Shown here: positions 7,556 through 16,431 of the stretch, one piece after another | Layout: each line of letters begins with the position of its first letter | Numbering within the stretch: position 1 is the first letter of the stretch | DNA from: Chitinophagaceae bacterium | GTDB taxonomy: Bacteria > Bacteroidota > Bacteroidia > Chitinophagales > Chitinophagaceae | Reading direction: 5' to 3' | Assembly (NCBI GenBank): GCA_016721725.1 | Contig: JADKHN010000002.1 | Span: 181,632-245,631 of the forward strand | Length of the DNA stretch: 64,000 nucleotides | Notes under the pieces: model-generated | Databases searched by the model: none | What the model was told of the DNA's origin: nothing | Seen by the model: only the letters and a program-made list of their open reading frames with translations | Made by a program: the position numbers and the translations under genes

Positions 7556-8713
7556 TTATTCCGCCCAGCTCATGACATATCCTTCGTTCTCGATGGCCAG
7601 GGCCTCCACAGTGAGTTGCAAGGGCCTGAAGGTATCCACCATCACGGCCAATTCAGGCGTGGCCTTGGCGCCGATACTTTTTTCCACCGCGCCGGGATGA
7701 GGCCCGTGTGGTATTCCCGCCGGGTGCAGGGTGATCATTCCCCGGGTCACGTGCTTGCGGCTCATGAATTCACCGTCCACATAATACAATACCTCATCGC
7801 TGTCGATATTGCTGTGGTTATAGGGAGCGGGGATGGCGTCGGGATGATAATCATAAAGCCGGGGCACGAAGGAGCAGACGACGAACGTACTGGTCTCAAA
7901 GGTCTGATGCACCGGTGGCGGCTGGTGTACCCGGCCGGTGATCGGCTCAAAATCATGGATGCTGAAGATATAAGGATAGCAGCATCCGTCCCAGCCCACC
8001 ACATCGAATGGATGGGTACCGTAATGCAGTCCGTACAAAATGCCCTTCTTCTTGGTCTTGATCAGGAAATCCCCTTTCTCATCAAAGGTCTGCAGGTTCT
8101 CCGGCTTACGGATATCCCGCTCGCAGAAAGGCGAATGCTCCATCAGCTGACCGTAATGGCTCATATACCTTTTGGGGAAACGGATCGGGGTGAAGGATTC
8201 CACGATGAAGAGGCGGTTCTTCTCATCGTTGAAATGGATCTGGTAGATCGTGCCCCTCGGCAACATGATGTAATCGCCGTAACTGAATGGCAATTCACCA
8301 TATTGTGTTTTCACCGTTCCGCTGCCTTCGTGAACAAAGATCATCTCGTCGGCATCGGCGTTCTTATAAAAATAACCGTTCATGCTTTCCTGCGGGGCGG
8401 CCAGTACGATATGGCAGTCGTTGTTCACCAATACCGCCTTCCGGCTCTGCAGGTAATCCTTTTCGGGCTTTACATTAAAGCCTTCGAAACTACGATGCTT
8501 CAGCATCTTCTCTTCCGCCACTTTTGGTGAGACATCGATGGGCTCATCCGTCCTGGTGATCATGGTCGGAGGATAACAATGATAGAGCAGGGCATAATCG
8601 TCGGAGAAACCTTCCGTGCTGAACAGCTGTTCGGCATACAGGCTCCCATCAGGCTTGCGAAACTGCACATGGCGTTTGTGGGGAATATTTCCCAGGGTAT
8701 AATAATGTGACAT
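7556..8713 (-). CDS. hmgA: Homogentisate 1,2-dioxygenase
   Basis: Fe(II) dioxygenase that opens the homogentisate ring to maleylacetoacetate in tyrosine/phenylalanine breakdown, cytosolic. The 385-residue length fits the shorter bacterial form. Recognisable blocks are GTIYQIHF in the N-terminal cupin, VHQPPPVHQTFET, the region APYNHSN followed by SDEVLYY, and HPAGIPHGPHPG near the C-terminus. The last three hold the expected His/Glu/His iron ligands. No other gene of the pathway is adjacent, so it seems to be transcribed alone; a terminator follows it and a 7-bp-period array lies just upstream of its start. Confidence 0.93.
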   Translation of the reverse strand: MSHYYTLGNIPHKRHVQFRKPDGSLYAEQLFSTEGFSDDYALLYHCYPPTMITRTDEPIDVSPKVAEEKMLKHRSFEGFNVKPEKDYLQSRKAVLVNNDCHIVLAAPQESMNGYFYKNADADEMIFVHEGSGTVKTQYGELPFSYGDYIMLPRGTIYQIHFNDEKNRLFIVESFTPIRFPKRYMSHYGQLMEHSPFCERDIRKPENLQTFDEKGDFLIKTKKKGILYGLHYGTHPFDVVGWDGCCYPYIFSIHDFEPITGRVHQPPPVHQTFETSTFVVCSFVPRLYDYHPDAIPAPYNHSNIDSDEVLYYVDGEFMSRKHVTRGMITLHPAGIPHGPHPGAVEKSIGAKATPELAVMVDTFRPLQLTVEALAIENEGYVMSWAE

Positions 8714-8714
8714 A

Positions 8715-8749
8715 ATGAATGAAAAATGTAAAATGAAGAATGAAATATG
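8715..8749 (+). repeat. Intergenic 7-bp-period array (ATGAAAA-like)
   Basis: About five diverged heptamers of the form ATGAAAA, ATGTAAA, ATGAAGA, ATGAAAT lie immediately upstream of hmgA. The purine-rich strand is the plus strand. Confidence 0.6.
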
Positions 8750-8921
8750 TCAAAGAAGGGGAATGCTCAACGTATGCATAACTCCAATGAGGCGAGCAGG
8801 AAGATGTATTTCCATTTTCGCTTGTCGATATAATAGGTGAAGTTGCGGTGAAAAAGCATAATGTTAAAATCAGGTATCTCTTTTTATCTTCAATCCAAAT
8901 TTACATTTTTTAATTGAACAA

Positions 8922-9407
8922 ATGACCCGCATCGGGCTAATATCAGACACTCATAGTTATCTCGACAGCTCCGTTGCAGGGCACTTCGCCCATTGCGATG
9001 AGATCTGGCATGCGGGGGATTTCGGGAACGGGGAACTGGCAGAAGAATTAAGGGCCATCAAGCCGCTCCGGGGGGTTTACGGCAATATCGACGGGGCCGA
9101 AATCCGGAGGGAATTCCCGGAACAACTGGTCTTTCAATGCGAGGGAATAAAGGTACTGATGCGGCATATCGGGGGTTATCCGCCCAAATACAACCCGGCA
9201 ACAAAAAAGGAACTTCTCGTTCACCGGCCCCAACTCTTTATCAGCGGCCATTCCCATATCTTAAAGATCATGTACGATGAAACATTGCAATGCCTGCACA
9301 TGAACCCCGGCGCCGCCGGCAAACAGGGGTGGCAGAAAAAACGTACCCTGATCCGCTTTGTGATCGATGGAAAGGAGATGAAGGAGTGCGAGGTTATTGA
9401 AATTTAA
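8922..9407 (+). CDS. YfcE/MJ0936-type metallophosphoesterase
   Basis: Small calcineurin-like phosphodiesterase of 161 residues, the usual size for the YfcE/Vps29 fold. The metal-binding motifs appear in order: GLISDTH (residues 4-10), WHAGDFGN (about 30), GNID (about 55), a His in MRHIGGYP and GHSH near residue 110. Members cleave phosphodiesters in vitro with two divalent metals; the physiological substrate is generally unknown. It is a single gene with its own start, convergent with the beta-propeller gene that follows. Confidence 0.88.
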   Translation: MTRIGLISDTHSYLDSSVAGHFAHCDEIWHAGDFGNGELAEELRAIKPLRGVYGNIDGAEIRREFPEQLVFQCEGIKVLMRHIGGYPPKYNPATKKELLVHRPQLFISGHSHILKIMYDETLQCLHMNPGAAGKQGWQKKRTLIRFVIDGKEMKECEVIEI

Positions 9408-9410
9408 GAA

Positions 9411-9518
9411 AGTTATAAGTTGTAAGTTATAAGTTGTAAGTCAATGGCTGCAAATTGATCATGCAAATCGAATTCATCCCGCACACACCACTTATTACTT
9501 AAAACTTACTACTTACTC
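9411..9518. repeat. Facing pair of 7-bp-period arrays between convergent genes
   Basis: The left arm 9411-9441 repeats TAAGTTG/TAAGTTA. The right arm 9490-9518 carries the opposite-strand form (ACTTATT, ACTTAAA, ACTTACT). About 50 bp of ordinary sequence lies between them. The pair fills the gap between two convergent genes and could fold into an imperfect hairpin. Confidence 0.75.
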
Positions 9519-10628
9519 CACCCAATCCGCAATGAACACATTGGTATCCCGGGTACCCTTATTGTTACGGTTGCTGCAGAAGACGAATTTCCTGCCATCC
9601 GGACTGAACATAGGGAAGGCATCGAAACCCTTATCCCGGCTGATCTTTTCCATATTCTTTCCTTCCAGGTCGGTGAGATACATGTTGAAAGGGAACCCAC
9701 GCTTATATTCATGGTTACTGCAGAAGATCATGTGCTTGCCGTCGGGAGTGAAATTGGGCGCCCAGTTGGCCTGCTCTAAAAAAGTGATCTGGTGGGGATT
9801 GCTGCCGTCTGCATTGGCGATCCAGACTTCCATATGCGTAGGTGCCACCAGGTTCTCAGCCAGGAGGTCTTTATACTCTTTGATCTGCTCCGGTGTCTGT
9901 GGCCTGGAAGCCCTCCAGATGATCTTGCTGCCATCCGGACTGAACCAGGCTCCTCCGTCGTAACCCAGCATATTCGTGATCTGCTTCACATGCTTGCCGT
10001 TCAGGTCCATCGTGTAGAGGTCCAGGTCGCCGTTGCGCATGGAAGTGAACAGGATCTTATCTCCCTTGGGTGAAATGGTGGCTTCCGCGTCATACCCATC
10101 TGTTTTTGTCAGGCGCTTCACGATGCGTCCGCTGGTATCCGCCTTGAAGATGTCGAAATCCTTGTAGATCGCCCAGATGTATTTGTTGCCATATTTCTTA
10201 CGGTCGGGCACCGGTGGACATTCCGTGCTCCCTAAATGGGTGGAACCATAAAGGATATGTTTGCCGTCGGGATAGAAATAAGCGCAAGTGGTCCTGCCGG
10301 TACCGGTACTCACCAGTTTGGGTTCGAATTTATCATTGGGAGTTACCGGCAGTTTGCCCATCCAGATCTGGTCGCAGGCGATGCCTTCCTTGGGGTTGGT
10401 CTTTTGAAAGATGATATACTTGCCATCGAAACTGAAATAGGCTTCCGCGTTATCCCCGCCGAATGTGAGCTGCCTGACATTGGCAAAATGCTTCTCCCCT
10501 TCGAATTGAACCGTATCAGAAAAAACATTCTTTATAGTAACAGAAACGGCAGAATCGCTGTAGATAAAAGCGCTTGTTACAAAGCAAAGCAACAAGAGTC
10601 CTGCAGCGGCAAACAACATCCTTTTCAT
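9513..10628 (-). CDS. TolB-like beta-propeller protein (PD40 repeats), secreted
   Basis: An exported protein of 371 residues. A signal peptide covers about residues 1-20 (LLLLCFVTSAF). At least five WD40-like PD40 blades follow, each with the pattern of a DGKYI, DGKHI or DGSKI turn after a strand: YFSFDGKYIIF, FYPDGKHILY, ISPKGDKILF, FSPDGSKIIW, FTPDGKHMIF and FSPDGRKFVF. TolB-type propellers act as protein-interaction platforms in the periplasm, but no Pal or Tol gene is nearby, so the partner is not known. Confidence 0.82.
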   Translation of the reverse strand: MKRMLFAAAGLLLLCFVTSAFIYSDSAVSVTIKNVFSDTVQFEGEKHFANVRQLTFGGDNAEAYFSFDGKYIIFQKTNPKEGIACDQIWMGKLPVTPNDKFEPKLVSTGTGRTTCAYFYPDGKHILYGSTHLGSTECPPVPDRKKYGNKYIWAIYKDFDIFKADTSGRIVKRLTKTDGYDAEATISPKGDKILFTSMRNGDLDLYTMDLNGKHVKQITNMLGYDGGAWFSPDGSKIIWRASRPQTPEQIKEYKDLLAENLVAPTHMEVWIANADGSNPHQITFLEQANWAPNFTPDGKHMIFCSNHEYKRGFPFNMYLTDLEGKNMEKISRDKGFDAFPMFSPDGRKFVFCSNRNNKGTRDTNVFIADWVE

Positions 10629-10647
10629 ATGATCGGTTTTAGCTGGG

Positions 10648-10655
10648 CAAAGTTA
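10648..10655 (-). promoter_or_regulatory. Candidate -7 box of the beta-propeller gene
   Basis: TAACTTTG on the minus strand, matching TAnnTTTG, ends 19 bp upstream of the start codon. No clear -33 TTTG is visible. Confidence 0.5.
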
Positions 10656-10712
10656 CAGGCGATGAAAGTTTGAATTGTCAGAAAATTGTCATGAGCTTAA
10701 CAACAATCGGAT

Positions 10713-10720
10713 TAAATTTG
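10713..10720 (+). promoter_or_regulatory. Candidate -7 box of the TPR lipoprotein gene
   Basis: TAAATTTG matches TAnnTTTG and lies 15 bp before the ATG at 10736. A TTG at 10686 is a weak -33 with a long 24-bp spacer. Confidence 0.45.
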
Positions 10721-10735
10721 CGCCAATAACCGTTT

Positions 10736-11530
10736 ATGAAACATGTTCCCGGACTCAGCTTCCTGGCGATCTTCCTCTTCGCCTGTAATGCCGCTAATAA
10801 TGAACCCCCGGCTGATAAGAATATCGATACCCGGGAAAAGATCCTGCAGGATGAGATCAGGAATTACCCGGATTCCCTTTTACTGAAAGAGAACCTGGCC
10901 CAGTACTACCGCGACAATGGTTCCTACGACAAGTCCATCGGTATCATCACAGAAGCATTACGGAAAGACTCTAACAATGCGAGGCTCTGGGATATCAAGG
11001 CCATCCTGCATTTTGAGAACGGGGATACGGCACAGGCTATCGGCGCCTATGAGAAAGCCGTCGCCAGTTACCCGGAACCCCAGTATATGATGTCCCTGGG
11101 TTCGCTCTATGCCCAAACCCGCGATCCCAAAGCTTTGCGAATCGCCGATCTGTTGCTGGCGAACAAGAATGCCCGGGCAGACAAAGAAGCTGTTTTTATC
11201 AAGGGGCTTTATTATAATTATAACGGGGAGAAACAAAAAGCCATCGGTTATTTCGATCAGTGCCTCAATATGGATTATAATTATATGCTGGCTTATCGCG
11301 AAAAGAGCATCGCCCTGTACGATATGGGCAAATATGAAGACGCCCTGGGCGTACTGGAAAAAGCCACCACCCTGCAGAGCAGTTATGACGAAGGCTATTA
11401 CTGGATGGGCAGATGCCTGGAGAAACTGGACCGCAAGGCCGAAGCCATCGACAATTACCGGACCGCCCTCCAACTCGATCCGACCTTTATCGATGCCCAG
11501 GAGGCGCTGGCCAGGTTGGGCGTGAAATGA
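10736..11530 (+). CDS. TPR-repeat lipoprotein
   Basis: A lipoprotein of 264 residues with a short signal ending in the lipobox LFAC (Cys17). At least five tetratricopeptide repeats follow (about 50-260), with typical A/G/Y/A spacing such as SIGIITEALRKDSNNARLW, AIGAYEKAVASYPEPQY and AIDNYRTALQLDPTF. TPR lipoproteins serve as scaffolds at the cell envelope. The specific partner is not apparent. It is divergent from the beta-propeller gene upstream and followed, after a long heptamer array, by rpe. Confidence 0.85.
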   Translation: MKHVPGLSFLAIFLFACNAANNEPPADKNIDTREKILQDEIRNYPDSLLLKENLAQYYRDNGSYDKSIGIITEALRKDSNNARLWDIKAILHFENGDTAQAIGAYEKAVASYPEPQYMMSLGSLYAQTRDPKALRIADLLLANKNARADKEAVFIKGLYYNYNGEKQKAIGYFDQCLNMDYNYMLAYREKSIALYDMGKYEDALGVLEKATTLQSSYDEGYYWMGRCLEKLDRKAEAIDNYRTALQLDPTFIDAQEALARLGVK

Positions 11531-11540
11531 GGAAGGAGAA

Positions 11541-11592
11541 ATGAATGGAGAATAGGAAATGGAGAATGGAAAGTGGAAAGTGGAAAATGGAT
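11541..11592 (+). repeat. Left arm of a 7-bp-period array pair (GGAAAGT-like)
   Basis: Diverged purine-rich heptamers (GGAAAGT, GGAAAAT, GGAGAAT) directly follow the TPR gene stop. The opposing array starts 37 bp further on. Confidence 0.7.
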
Positions 11593-11628
11593 GAATCCTT
11601 TTTAAACTGTAGTTTTGCATTCCAATTT

Positions 11629-11747
11629 GCAAACTGCAAACTGCAAACTGCAAACTGCAAACTGCAAACTGCAAACTGCAAACTGCAAACTGCAAACTGC
11701 AAACTGCAAACTGCAAACTGCAAACTGCAAACTGCAAACTGCAAACT
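11629..11747 (+). repeat. Perfect heptanucleotide tandem repeat, 17 copies of GCAAACT
   Basis: 119 bp are exactly 17 uninterrupted copies of GCAAACT. About three degenerate heptamers (AACATTT, AACACCC, AACACCC) continue to just before the rpe start at 11775. The perfect homogeneity suggests recent expansion by slippage. Confidence 0.98.
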
Positions 11748-11774
11748 AACATTTAACACCCAACACCCAAAAAC

Positions 11775-12422
11775 ATGCACCTCATCGCCCCCTCCCTCCT
11801 CTCCGCCAATTTTTTGAACCTGGAAGCCGATTGCCGTATGCTCAATGACAGTGAAGCGGATTGGTTCCACCTGGACGTGATGGATGGCAGTTTTGTTCCC
11901 AATATCAGCTTCGGACCGATGATCGTTGAGTTCTTCCGAAAGGCCACAACCAAGACCTGCGATGTTCACCTGATGATCGAGAACCCGGGCCTTTATGCCG
12001 AAGCCTTTAAAAAGGCGGGCGCCGACATCCTCACGGTGCATATCGAAGCCTGTCCGCACCTGCACCGCAACATCCAGCAGATCAAGAAACTGGACATGCA
12101 GGCAGGCGTAGCCGTTAACCCTCATACGCCGGTAGAAGCGCTGAAAGACATCCTGGCCGATATCGACCTGGTATGCCTGATGAGCGTCAACCCGGGCTTT
12201 GGTGGACAATCGTTCATCCCCCATACCCTCAATAAGATCAAGCGGCTTCGCGAAATGATCGACGAACAATCCTTAAAGGTGAAGATCGAGATCGATGGGG
12301 GTGTGACCCTGGAGAACGCGGCTTCCATCGTGTCGGCCGGAGCCGATGTGCTCGTGGCAGGTAACACGGTTTTCAAGAGTGCCGATCCCACTGAAACGAT
12401 CCGCTTACTGAAACAGTTTTGA
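11775..12422 (+). CDS. rpe: Ribulose-phosphate 3-epimerase
   Basis: Interconverts ribulose 5-phosphate and xylulose 5-phosphate in the pentose phosphate pathway. The 215-residue TIM barrel has the family motifs APSLLSANF at the N-terminus, WFHLDVMDGSFVPN, DVHLMI, SVNPGFGGQSF (phosphate-binding region) and EIDGGV near residue 175. The metal-binding His and Asp residues are present. The ATG lies 27 bp after the end of the perfect GCAAACT array, so the array is very close to its leader. If array length changes, the leader or promoter spacing changes with it. Confidence 0.96.
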   Translation: MHLIAPSLLSANFLNLEADCRMLNDSEADWFHLDVMDGSFVPNISFGPMIVEFFRKATTKTCDVHLMIENPGLYAEAFKKAGADILTVHIEACPHLHRNIQQIKKLDMQAGVAVNPHTPVEALKDILADIDLVCLMSVNPGFGGQSFIPHTLNKIKRLREMIDEQSLKVKIEIDGGVTLENAASIVSAGADVLVAGNTVFKSADPTETIRLLKQF

Positions 12423-12526
12423 CCGGCTGCATCTTCCCGTTTCTTTCTGACAACTGGTCATTTTCCCCATCCTTCCGTGAGTAACTAAGCTCCGCGCTGG
12501 ATGTATAAAATAATTATCTTCATGCC

Positions 12527-15055
12527 ATGAGAGTTTTTATCGCATTTCTCTTCATGCTGTTTTGCGTTCAGGCCATGGGCCAGAAAAAATCGGCCTGGGT
12601 GAGCGGAAGGGTCCTCGATGAAAATGAAAACCCCCTGCGCCAGGTCTCCGTCATCATCCTCGGCCGGAACACCGGCATCATCACGAACGACAGCGGCGAA
12701 TACCGCATCAAGGTCCCGGCCGACAAGGCCTTCGCCCTCGTATTCTCTCATAGCGGGTACCGGGATGTACAAAAGAATTATTTCCTGAGCGATGCCGAAG
12801 AGGAAAAGACCATCGTACGACTGGAAAAGAACCTGCAAACGCTGCAGACGGTGGTCGTGGGAGATGAACGCGAAAGGAAGGAGGTCAGCCTGACCCGTAT
12901 CAATCCCAAAAGCGCCCTGGTCATCCCCAGCACCACCGGCGGTGTGGAGGCCCTGATCAAGATCCTCGTAGGCAGCAACAATGAACTCACTTCACAATAC
13001 AGTGTGCGGGGCGGCAATTACGACGAGAACCTCATTTACATCAATGATTTCGAGATCTTCAGGCCCTACCTGGTCAGAAGCGGCCAGCAGGAAGGTCTCA
13101 GTTTCATCAATCCCGAACTGGCCCGTAACGTGAATTTTTACAATGGCGGTTTCCAGGCCCGTTATGGAGATAAGATGAGCAGCGTGCTCGATGTGCAATA
13201 CAAGAGACCCAGGCAGACCGATGCCTTCGGACGTCCTAAAAAATTCGGCGGTTCCGTTTACATCAGTTTGCTTGAACAGGGATTCCACCTGGAGGGTTCG
13301 GCCAGGAAGAACAGGATCACTTACCTGTTCGGCGTCCGTAACCGCAGCAACCGCAACCTCCTGAGCAGCCAGGAAACAAAGGGCGCCTATATCCCTTCCG
13401 CTTCCGATGTGCAGGGCTATATCACCTGGCAGCTCAGTGAAAAGATCCAGCTCGAATTGCTGGGCAACCTGTCCGTATCCAAATTCTCCCTGTATCCCGA
13501 ATCGGCGCAAAAAACGACCTCGGTCTTCTCTCCCCTCTTCTCCGCCAACCTCGGGCTCGATATCAATTTCACCGGGCAGGAGAAGGACAGTTACAAGACC
13601 AATCTCCTTGGTCTCACCTTAATACACAACATCAATAAAAGGCTCAAACTAAAGTGGATGCTTAGCCGCTTTCAGAATATCGAGAAGGAAAGATTCGACA
13701 TCGCCGGGAATTACCTGTTCGGCGACCGCGACTTCGACCGGTCGAGCAGCACATTCGGGCAGATCGTGAACCCCCTCGGAGCCGGGTACTACCAGAACTA
13801 CGGCCGCAATGAACTCAATATACAGATGTACCAGGCCGCACTAAAAGGCAGCCTGGATTACGGGAAGCACTTCATCCAGTTCGGGAACAGCATCGAACAC
13901 ACCTTGATCACAGACCAGTTAAAAGAATGGGAATACCAGGACAGTGCCGGTTACTCGCTGCCTTATAACCCGGCGCAACTCAACCTGTTCAAGTCGCTGC
14001 ACTCCACCGCCGATCTTTCGGTCAACCGCTTCAGCGGGTATATCCAGGATAACCTGCGTTTCGGAGACAGTACCCGCGAACTGACCATCCAGGCCGGTGT
14101 CCGTTACAATTACAATACCCTGAACCGGGAAATGCTCATCAGTCCGCGTGCGCAGATCAGCTTCAAGCCCAAATGGAAAAGGGATGTGGTGCTCAAACTC
14201 TCCGGCGGTGTATACAACCAGCCCCCCTTCTACCGCGAATTGCGCCGGTATGACGGAACATTGAATACCAAGGTGAAGGCACAGAAAAGTTACCAGGTGG
14301 TGGGCGGCTTCGATTATAATTTTTCCGGTTTCGGCAAGCGTCCTTTCCGGCTTACGGCCGAAGCTTATTACAAAAGCCTTCGGGATGTGGATGTCTATGA
14401 TGTGGACAATGTGAAGATCCGCTATGCCGGGAACAATAACGCCAAAGCCTACGCCACCGGGATCGAACTGCGTCTGTTCGGCGAACTGGTGAAGGATGCA
14501 GAAAGCTGGATCAGCATCGGGTTCATGCGTACACGCGAAGACCTGGAAGGGGATCATTACTACCAGTACAAGAATGCGGCCGGGGAGATCATCACATCGC
14601 AAAGTACCGACCCCGTACCTGCCGACAGCATCCGCAACGAAGTGGGTTGGGTGCGCAGGCCGACGGACCGGCTCATCACGCTGGGCATATTCCTCGAAGA
14701 TTACCTGACCACCAACAAGAATTTCAAGGTTCACCTGAATATGCTCTATGGCAGCAACATGAGCTATAACCTGCCCAACAATCCGAAATACCGCAATGCA
14801 CTCACCATTGAACCCTATATCCGGGTGGACCTCGGTTTCAGCGCACTCCTGCTGGGCGACAGATCGAAACGCCGGAGTCATAGCCCCTTCCGTGATTTTG
14901 AGAACATCTGGGCCAGCTTCGAAGTGTTCAACCTGATCGACCGGCCCAATACCATTTCCTACCAGCTCATCAAGGACTTCGCGAACAACACCTACAGTAT
15001 TCCGAACCGGCTCACCCCGCGCCTGATCAACTTCAAGATCGTGGGAAGGTTTTAA
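12527..15055 (+). CDS. TonB-dependent receptor with N-terminal carboxypeptidase-like domain
   Basis: Outer-membrane active-transport barrel, 842 residues. A signal peptide (about 1-19, ending AMGQ) precedes a CarboxypepD-regulatory-like domain (about 27-105; VSGRVLDENENPL, then GEYRIKVPA). The plug domain (about 120-240) includes YSVRGGNYDENLIYINDFE, and a beta barrel ends in the aromatic residue of KIVGRF. It lacks a SusD partner, so it is not a classical SusCD glycan system. The ligand is unknown. It lies about 100 bp after rpe and is followed by a facing pair of 9-bp-period arrays. Confidence 0.9.
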   Translation: MRVFIAFLFMLFCVQAMGQKKSAWVSGRVLDENENPLRQVSVIILGRNTGIITNDSGEYRIKVPADKAFALVFSHSGYRDVQKNYFLSDAEEEKTIVRLEKNLQTLQTVVVGDERERKEVSLTRINPKSALVIPSTTGGVEALIKILVGSNNELTSQYSVRGGNYDENLIYINDFEIFRPYLVRSGQQEGLSFINPELARNVNFYNGGFQARYGDKMSSVLDVQYKRPRQTDAFGRPKKFGGSVYISLLEQGFHLEGSARKNRITYLFGVRNRSNRNLLSSQETKGAYIPSASDVQGYITWQLSEKIQLELLGNLSVSKFSLYPESAQKTTSVFSPLFSANLGLDINFTGQEKDSYKTNLLGLTLIHNINKRLKLKWMLSRFQNIEKERFDIAGNYLFGDRDFDRSSSTFGQIVNPLGAGYYQNYGRNELNIQMYQAALKGSLDYGKHFIQFGNSIEHTLITDQLKEWEYQDSAGYSLPYNPAQLNLFKSLHSTADLSVNRFSGYIQDNLRFGDSTRELTIQAGVRYNYNTLNREMLISPRAQISFKPKWKRDVVLKLSGGVYNQPPFYRELRRYDGTLNTKVKAQKSYQVVGGFDYNFSGFGKRPFRLTAEAYYKSLRDVDVYDVDNVKIRYAGNNNAKAYATGIELRLFGELVKDAESWISIGFMRTREDLEGDHYYQYKNAAGEIITSQSTDPVPADSIRNEVGWVRRPTDRLITLGIFLEDYLTTNKNFKVHLNMLYGSNMSYNLPNNPKYRNALTIEPYIRVDLGFSALLLGDRSKRRSHSPFRDFENIWASFEVFNLIDRPNTISYQLIKDFANNTYSIPNRLTPRLINFKIVGRF

Positions 15056-15207
15056 GTCGTTGAGGACGTTTAAAACGTTTAAGACGTTTAAGACGTTTAA
15101 ATCGTTGAAGGCGTTTAAGGGTTAGTTCAAAAAATACAAACTGCTTTACCTTATAGAATTCTCTTCGACCTGAAAAACCATTAAACGACTTAAACGTTTT
15201 AAACCTC
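15056..15207. repeat. Facing pair of 9-bp-period arrays
   Basis: The left array 15056-15121 consists of 9-bp units GACGTTTAA with variants (AACGTTTAA, ATCGTTGAA, GGCGTTTAA). The right array 15181-15207 carries the complementary-style units TTAAACGAC, TTAAACGTT, TTAAACCTC. About 60 bp separate them. The two arms can base-pair. Confidence 0.85.
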
Positions 15208-15261
15208 TATAACCTCCTCCACCTTTCTCCTTCTTTAATTAACATTCTGTGTATAAGTAAA

Positions 15262-15295
15262 TTTGGGAACTATCAATGTCAATTCGTTAAATTTG
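15262..15295 (+). promoter_or_regulatory. Candidate promoter of the PhoH-like gene
   Basis: TTTG (15262-15265), a 22-bp spacer and TAAATTTG (15288-15295) match the Bacteroidota consensus. The first TTTG is itself the end of another TAAATTTG box (15258-15265). Confidence 0.5.
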
Positions 15296-15405
15296 AAACG
15301 GATGATGGAAAAGTACAACAAGGAAACTTATTGTTAACTGATCACTGCTATGTATGGTTTGATTTCATCACCATCGACAGAAACAGTGTAAAAAAAAGGA
15401 ACCCT

Positions 15406-16386
15406 TTGACAGAAGCGATCATTAACCTCGAAACCGTTAACCCCATCGAATTTTTTGGCGTAAACAACGGAAAGCTGGACATCCTAAAAAAGAAATTCCC
15501 CCTCTTAAAGATCCTCAGCCGCGGCACCCAGATCAAACTCAGCGGAGCTCCCGAACAGATCGAGGGCGCCCGGGAAAAGATCGATCTCATCCTGCAGTAC
15601 CTGGAAAGGAACGGCCACATGAGCGCCAACTACTTTGAACAGATCCTCGGCGGAGACGATGAACGGGTGATCGACAATTTCATGGACCGCAACCCGAACG
15701 ATGTGCTGGTCTTTGGTCCCAACGGCAAGACCGTCAGGGCACGCACCGCCAATCAGAAGAAGATGGTGGAAGCCTGTGATAAGAACGATATCCTCTTCGC
15801 CATCGGTCCGGCCGGTACGGGTAAGACCTATACCGCGGTAGCCCTGGCCGTGAGGGCGCTGAAGAACAAACTGGTGAAGAAGATCATCCTGACCCGGCCC
15901 GCCGTAGAAGCCGGTGAAAGCCTCGGCTTCCTTCCCGGCGACCTCAAGGAGAAGATCGACCCCTACCTGCGTCCCTTATACGATGCCCTGGACGATATGA
16001 TCCCAGCCGATAAACTGGGTTATTATATGCAGACCCGCACGATCGAGATCGCCCCCCTGGCTTATATGCGCGGACGAACGCTCGATAACGCCTTCATCAT
16101 CCTCGATGAAGCGCAGAATACCAACGACCTGCAGATCAAAATGTTCCTGACGCGTATCGGTCCCAATGCGAAAGCCATCATCACCGGCGACCCTACCCAG
16201 ATCGATCTGCCCAAGAATCAACAGAGCGGATTGTTCAAAGCCACCCGGATCCTCAAACACATCGAAGGCATTTCCCATATCGAACTCGATGAGGAAGACG
16301 TGGTCAGACACCGGTTGGTTAAATCCATCATAAAAGCCTACAACAAGGATGATGTAAAGGAGACCGAAAAGAAAAAGACTTTGTAG
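15406..16386 (+). CDS. PhoH-family ATPase
   Basis: Cytosolic P-loop ATPase related to E. coli YbeZ/PhoH, 326 residues with the TTG start at 15406. I prefer this start because AAGGA lies about 6 bp upstream and the product then begins (M)TEAIINLETVNPIEFFG, a natural family N-terminus; another TTG lies at 15331. A KH-like N-terminal region (about 20-75) is followed by Walker A GPAGTGKT (about 138-145), the TRPAVEAGE block, Walker B AFIILDEAQ and the GDPTQIDLP sensor. Relatives are linked to ribosome assembly and RNA metabolism, often with YbeY, which is not seen nearby. Confidence 0.9.
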   Translation: MTEAIINLETVNPIEFFGVNNGKLDILKKKFPLLKILSRGTQIKLSGAPEQIEGAREKIDLILQYLERNGHMSANYFEQILGGDDERVIDNFMDRNPNDVLVFGPNGKTVRARTANQKKMVEACDKNDILFAIGPAGTGKTYTAVALAVRALKNKLVKKIILTRPAVEAGESLGFLPGDLKEKIDPYLRPLYDALDDMIPADKLGYYMQTRTIEIAPLAYMRGRTLDNAFIILDEAQNTNDLQIKMFLTRIGPNAKAIITGDPTQIDLPKNQQSGLFKATRILKHIEGISHIELDEEDVVRHRLVKSIIKAYNKDDVKETEKKKTL

Positions 16387-16431
16387 CTTTGCCCGATGTC
16401 TTCAACCCGATTTCCTGGCCCATTATACAGG

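Noticed and set aside
8767..8859. A 30-codon minus-strand frame (begins MLFHRNFTYYIDKRKW) between hmgA and the phosphoesterase
   Set aside because: No promoter, no family resemblance I can name, and length is within chance for this composition. Kept only as a note; ribosome profiling or conservation would be needed.
9411..9518. Could the facing 7-bp arrays be a CRISPR array?
   Set aside because: Units of 7 bp with no spacers of about 30 bp, and no cas genes anywhere in the window.
11545..12269. Frames reading through the GCAAACT array (repeats like LQTANCK or CSLQFAV)
   Set aside because: A 7-bp period is read in all frames without stops, so open frames there are expected and not evidence of a gene.
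15331..15405. Earlier TTG start of the PhoH-like gene
   Set aside because: It adds 25 residues without family resemblance; the 15406 TTG has an AAGGA just upstream and gives the natural N-terminus.
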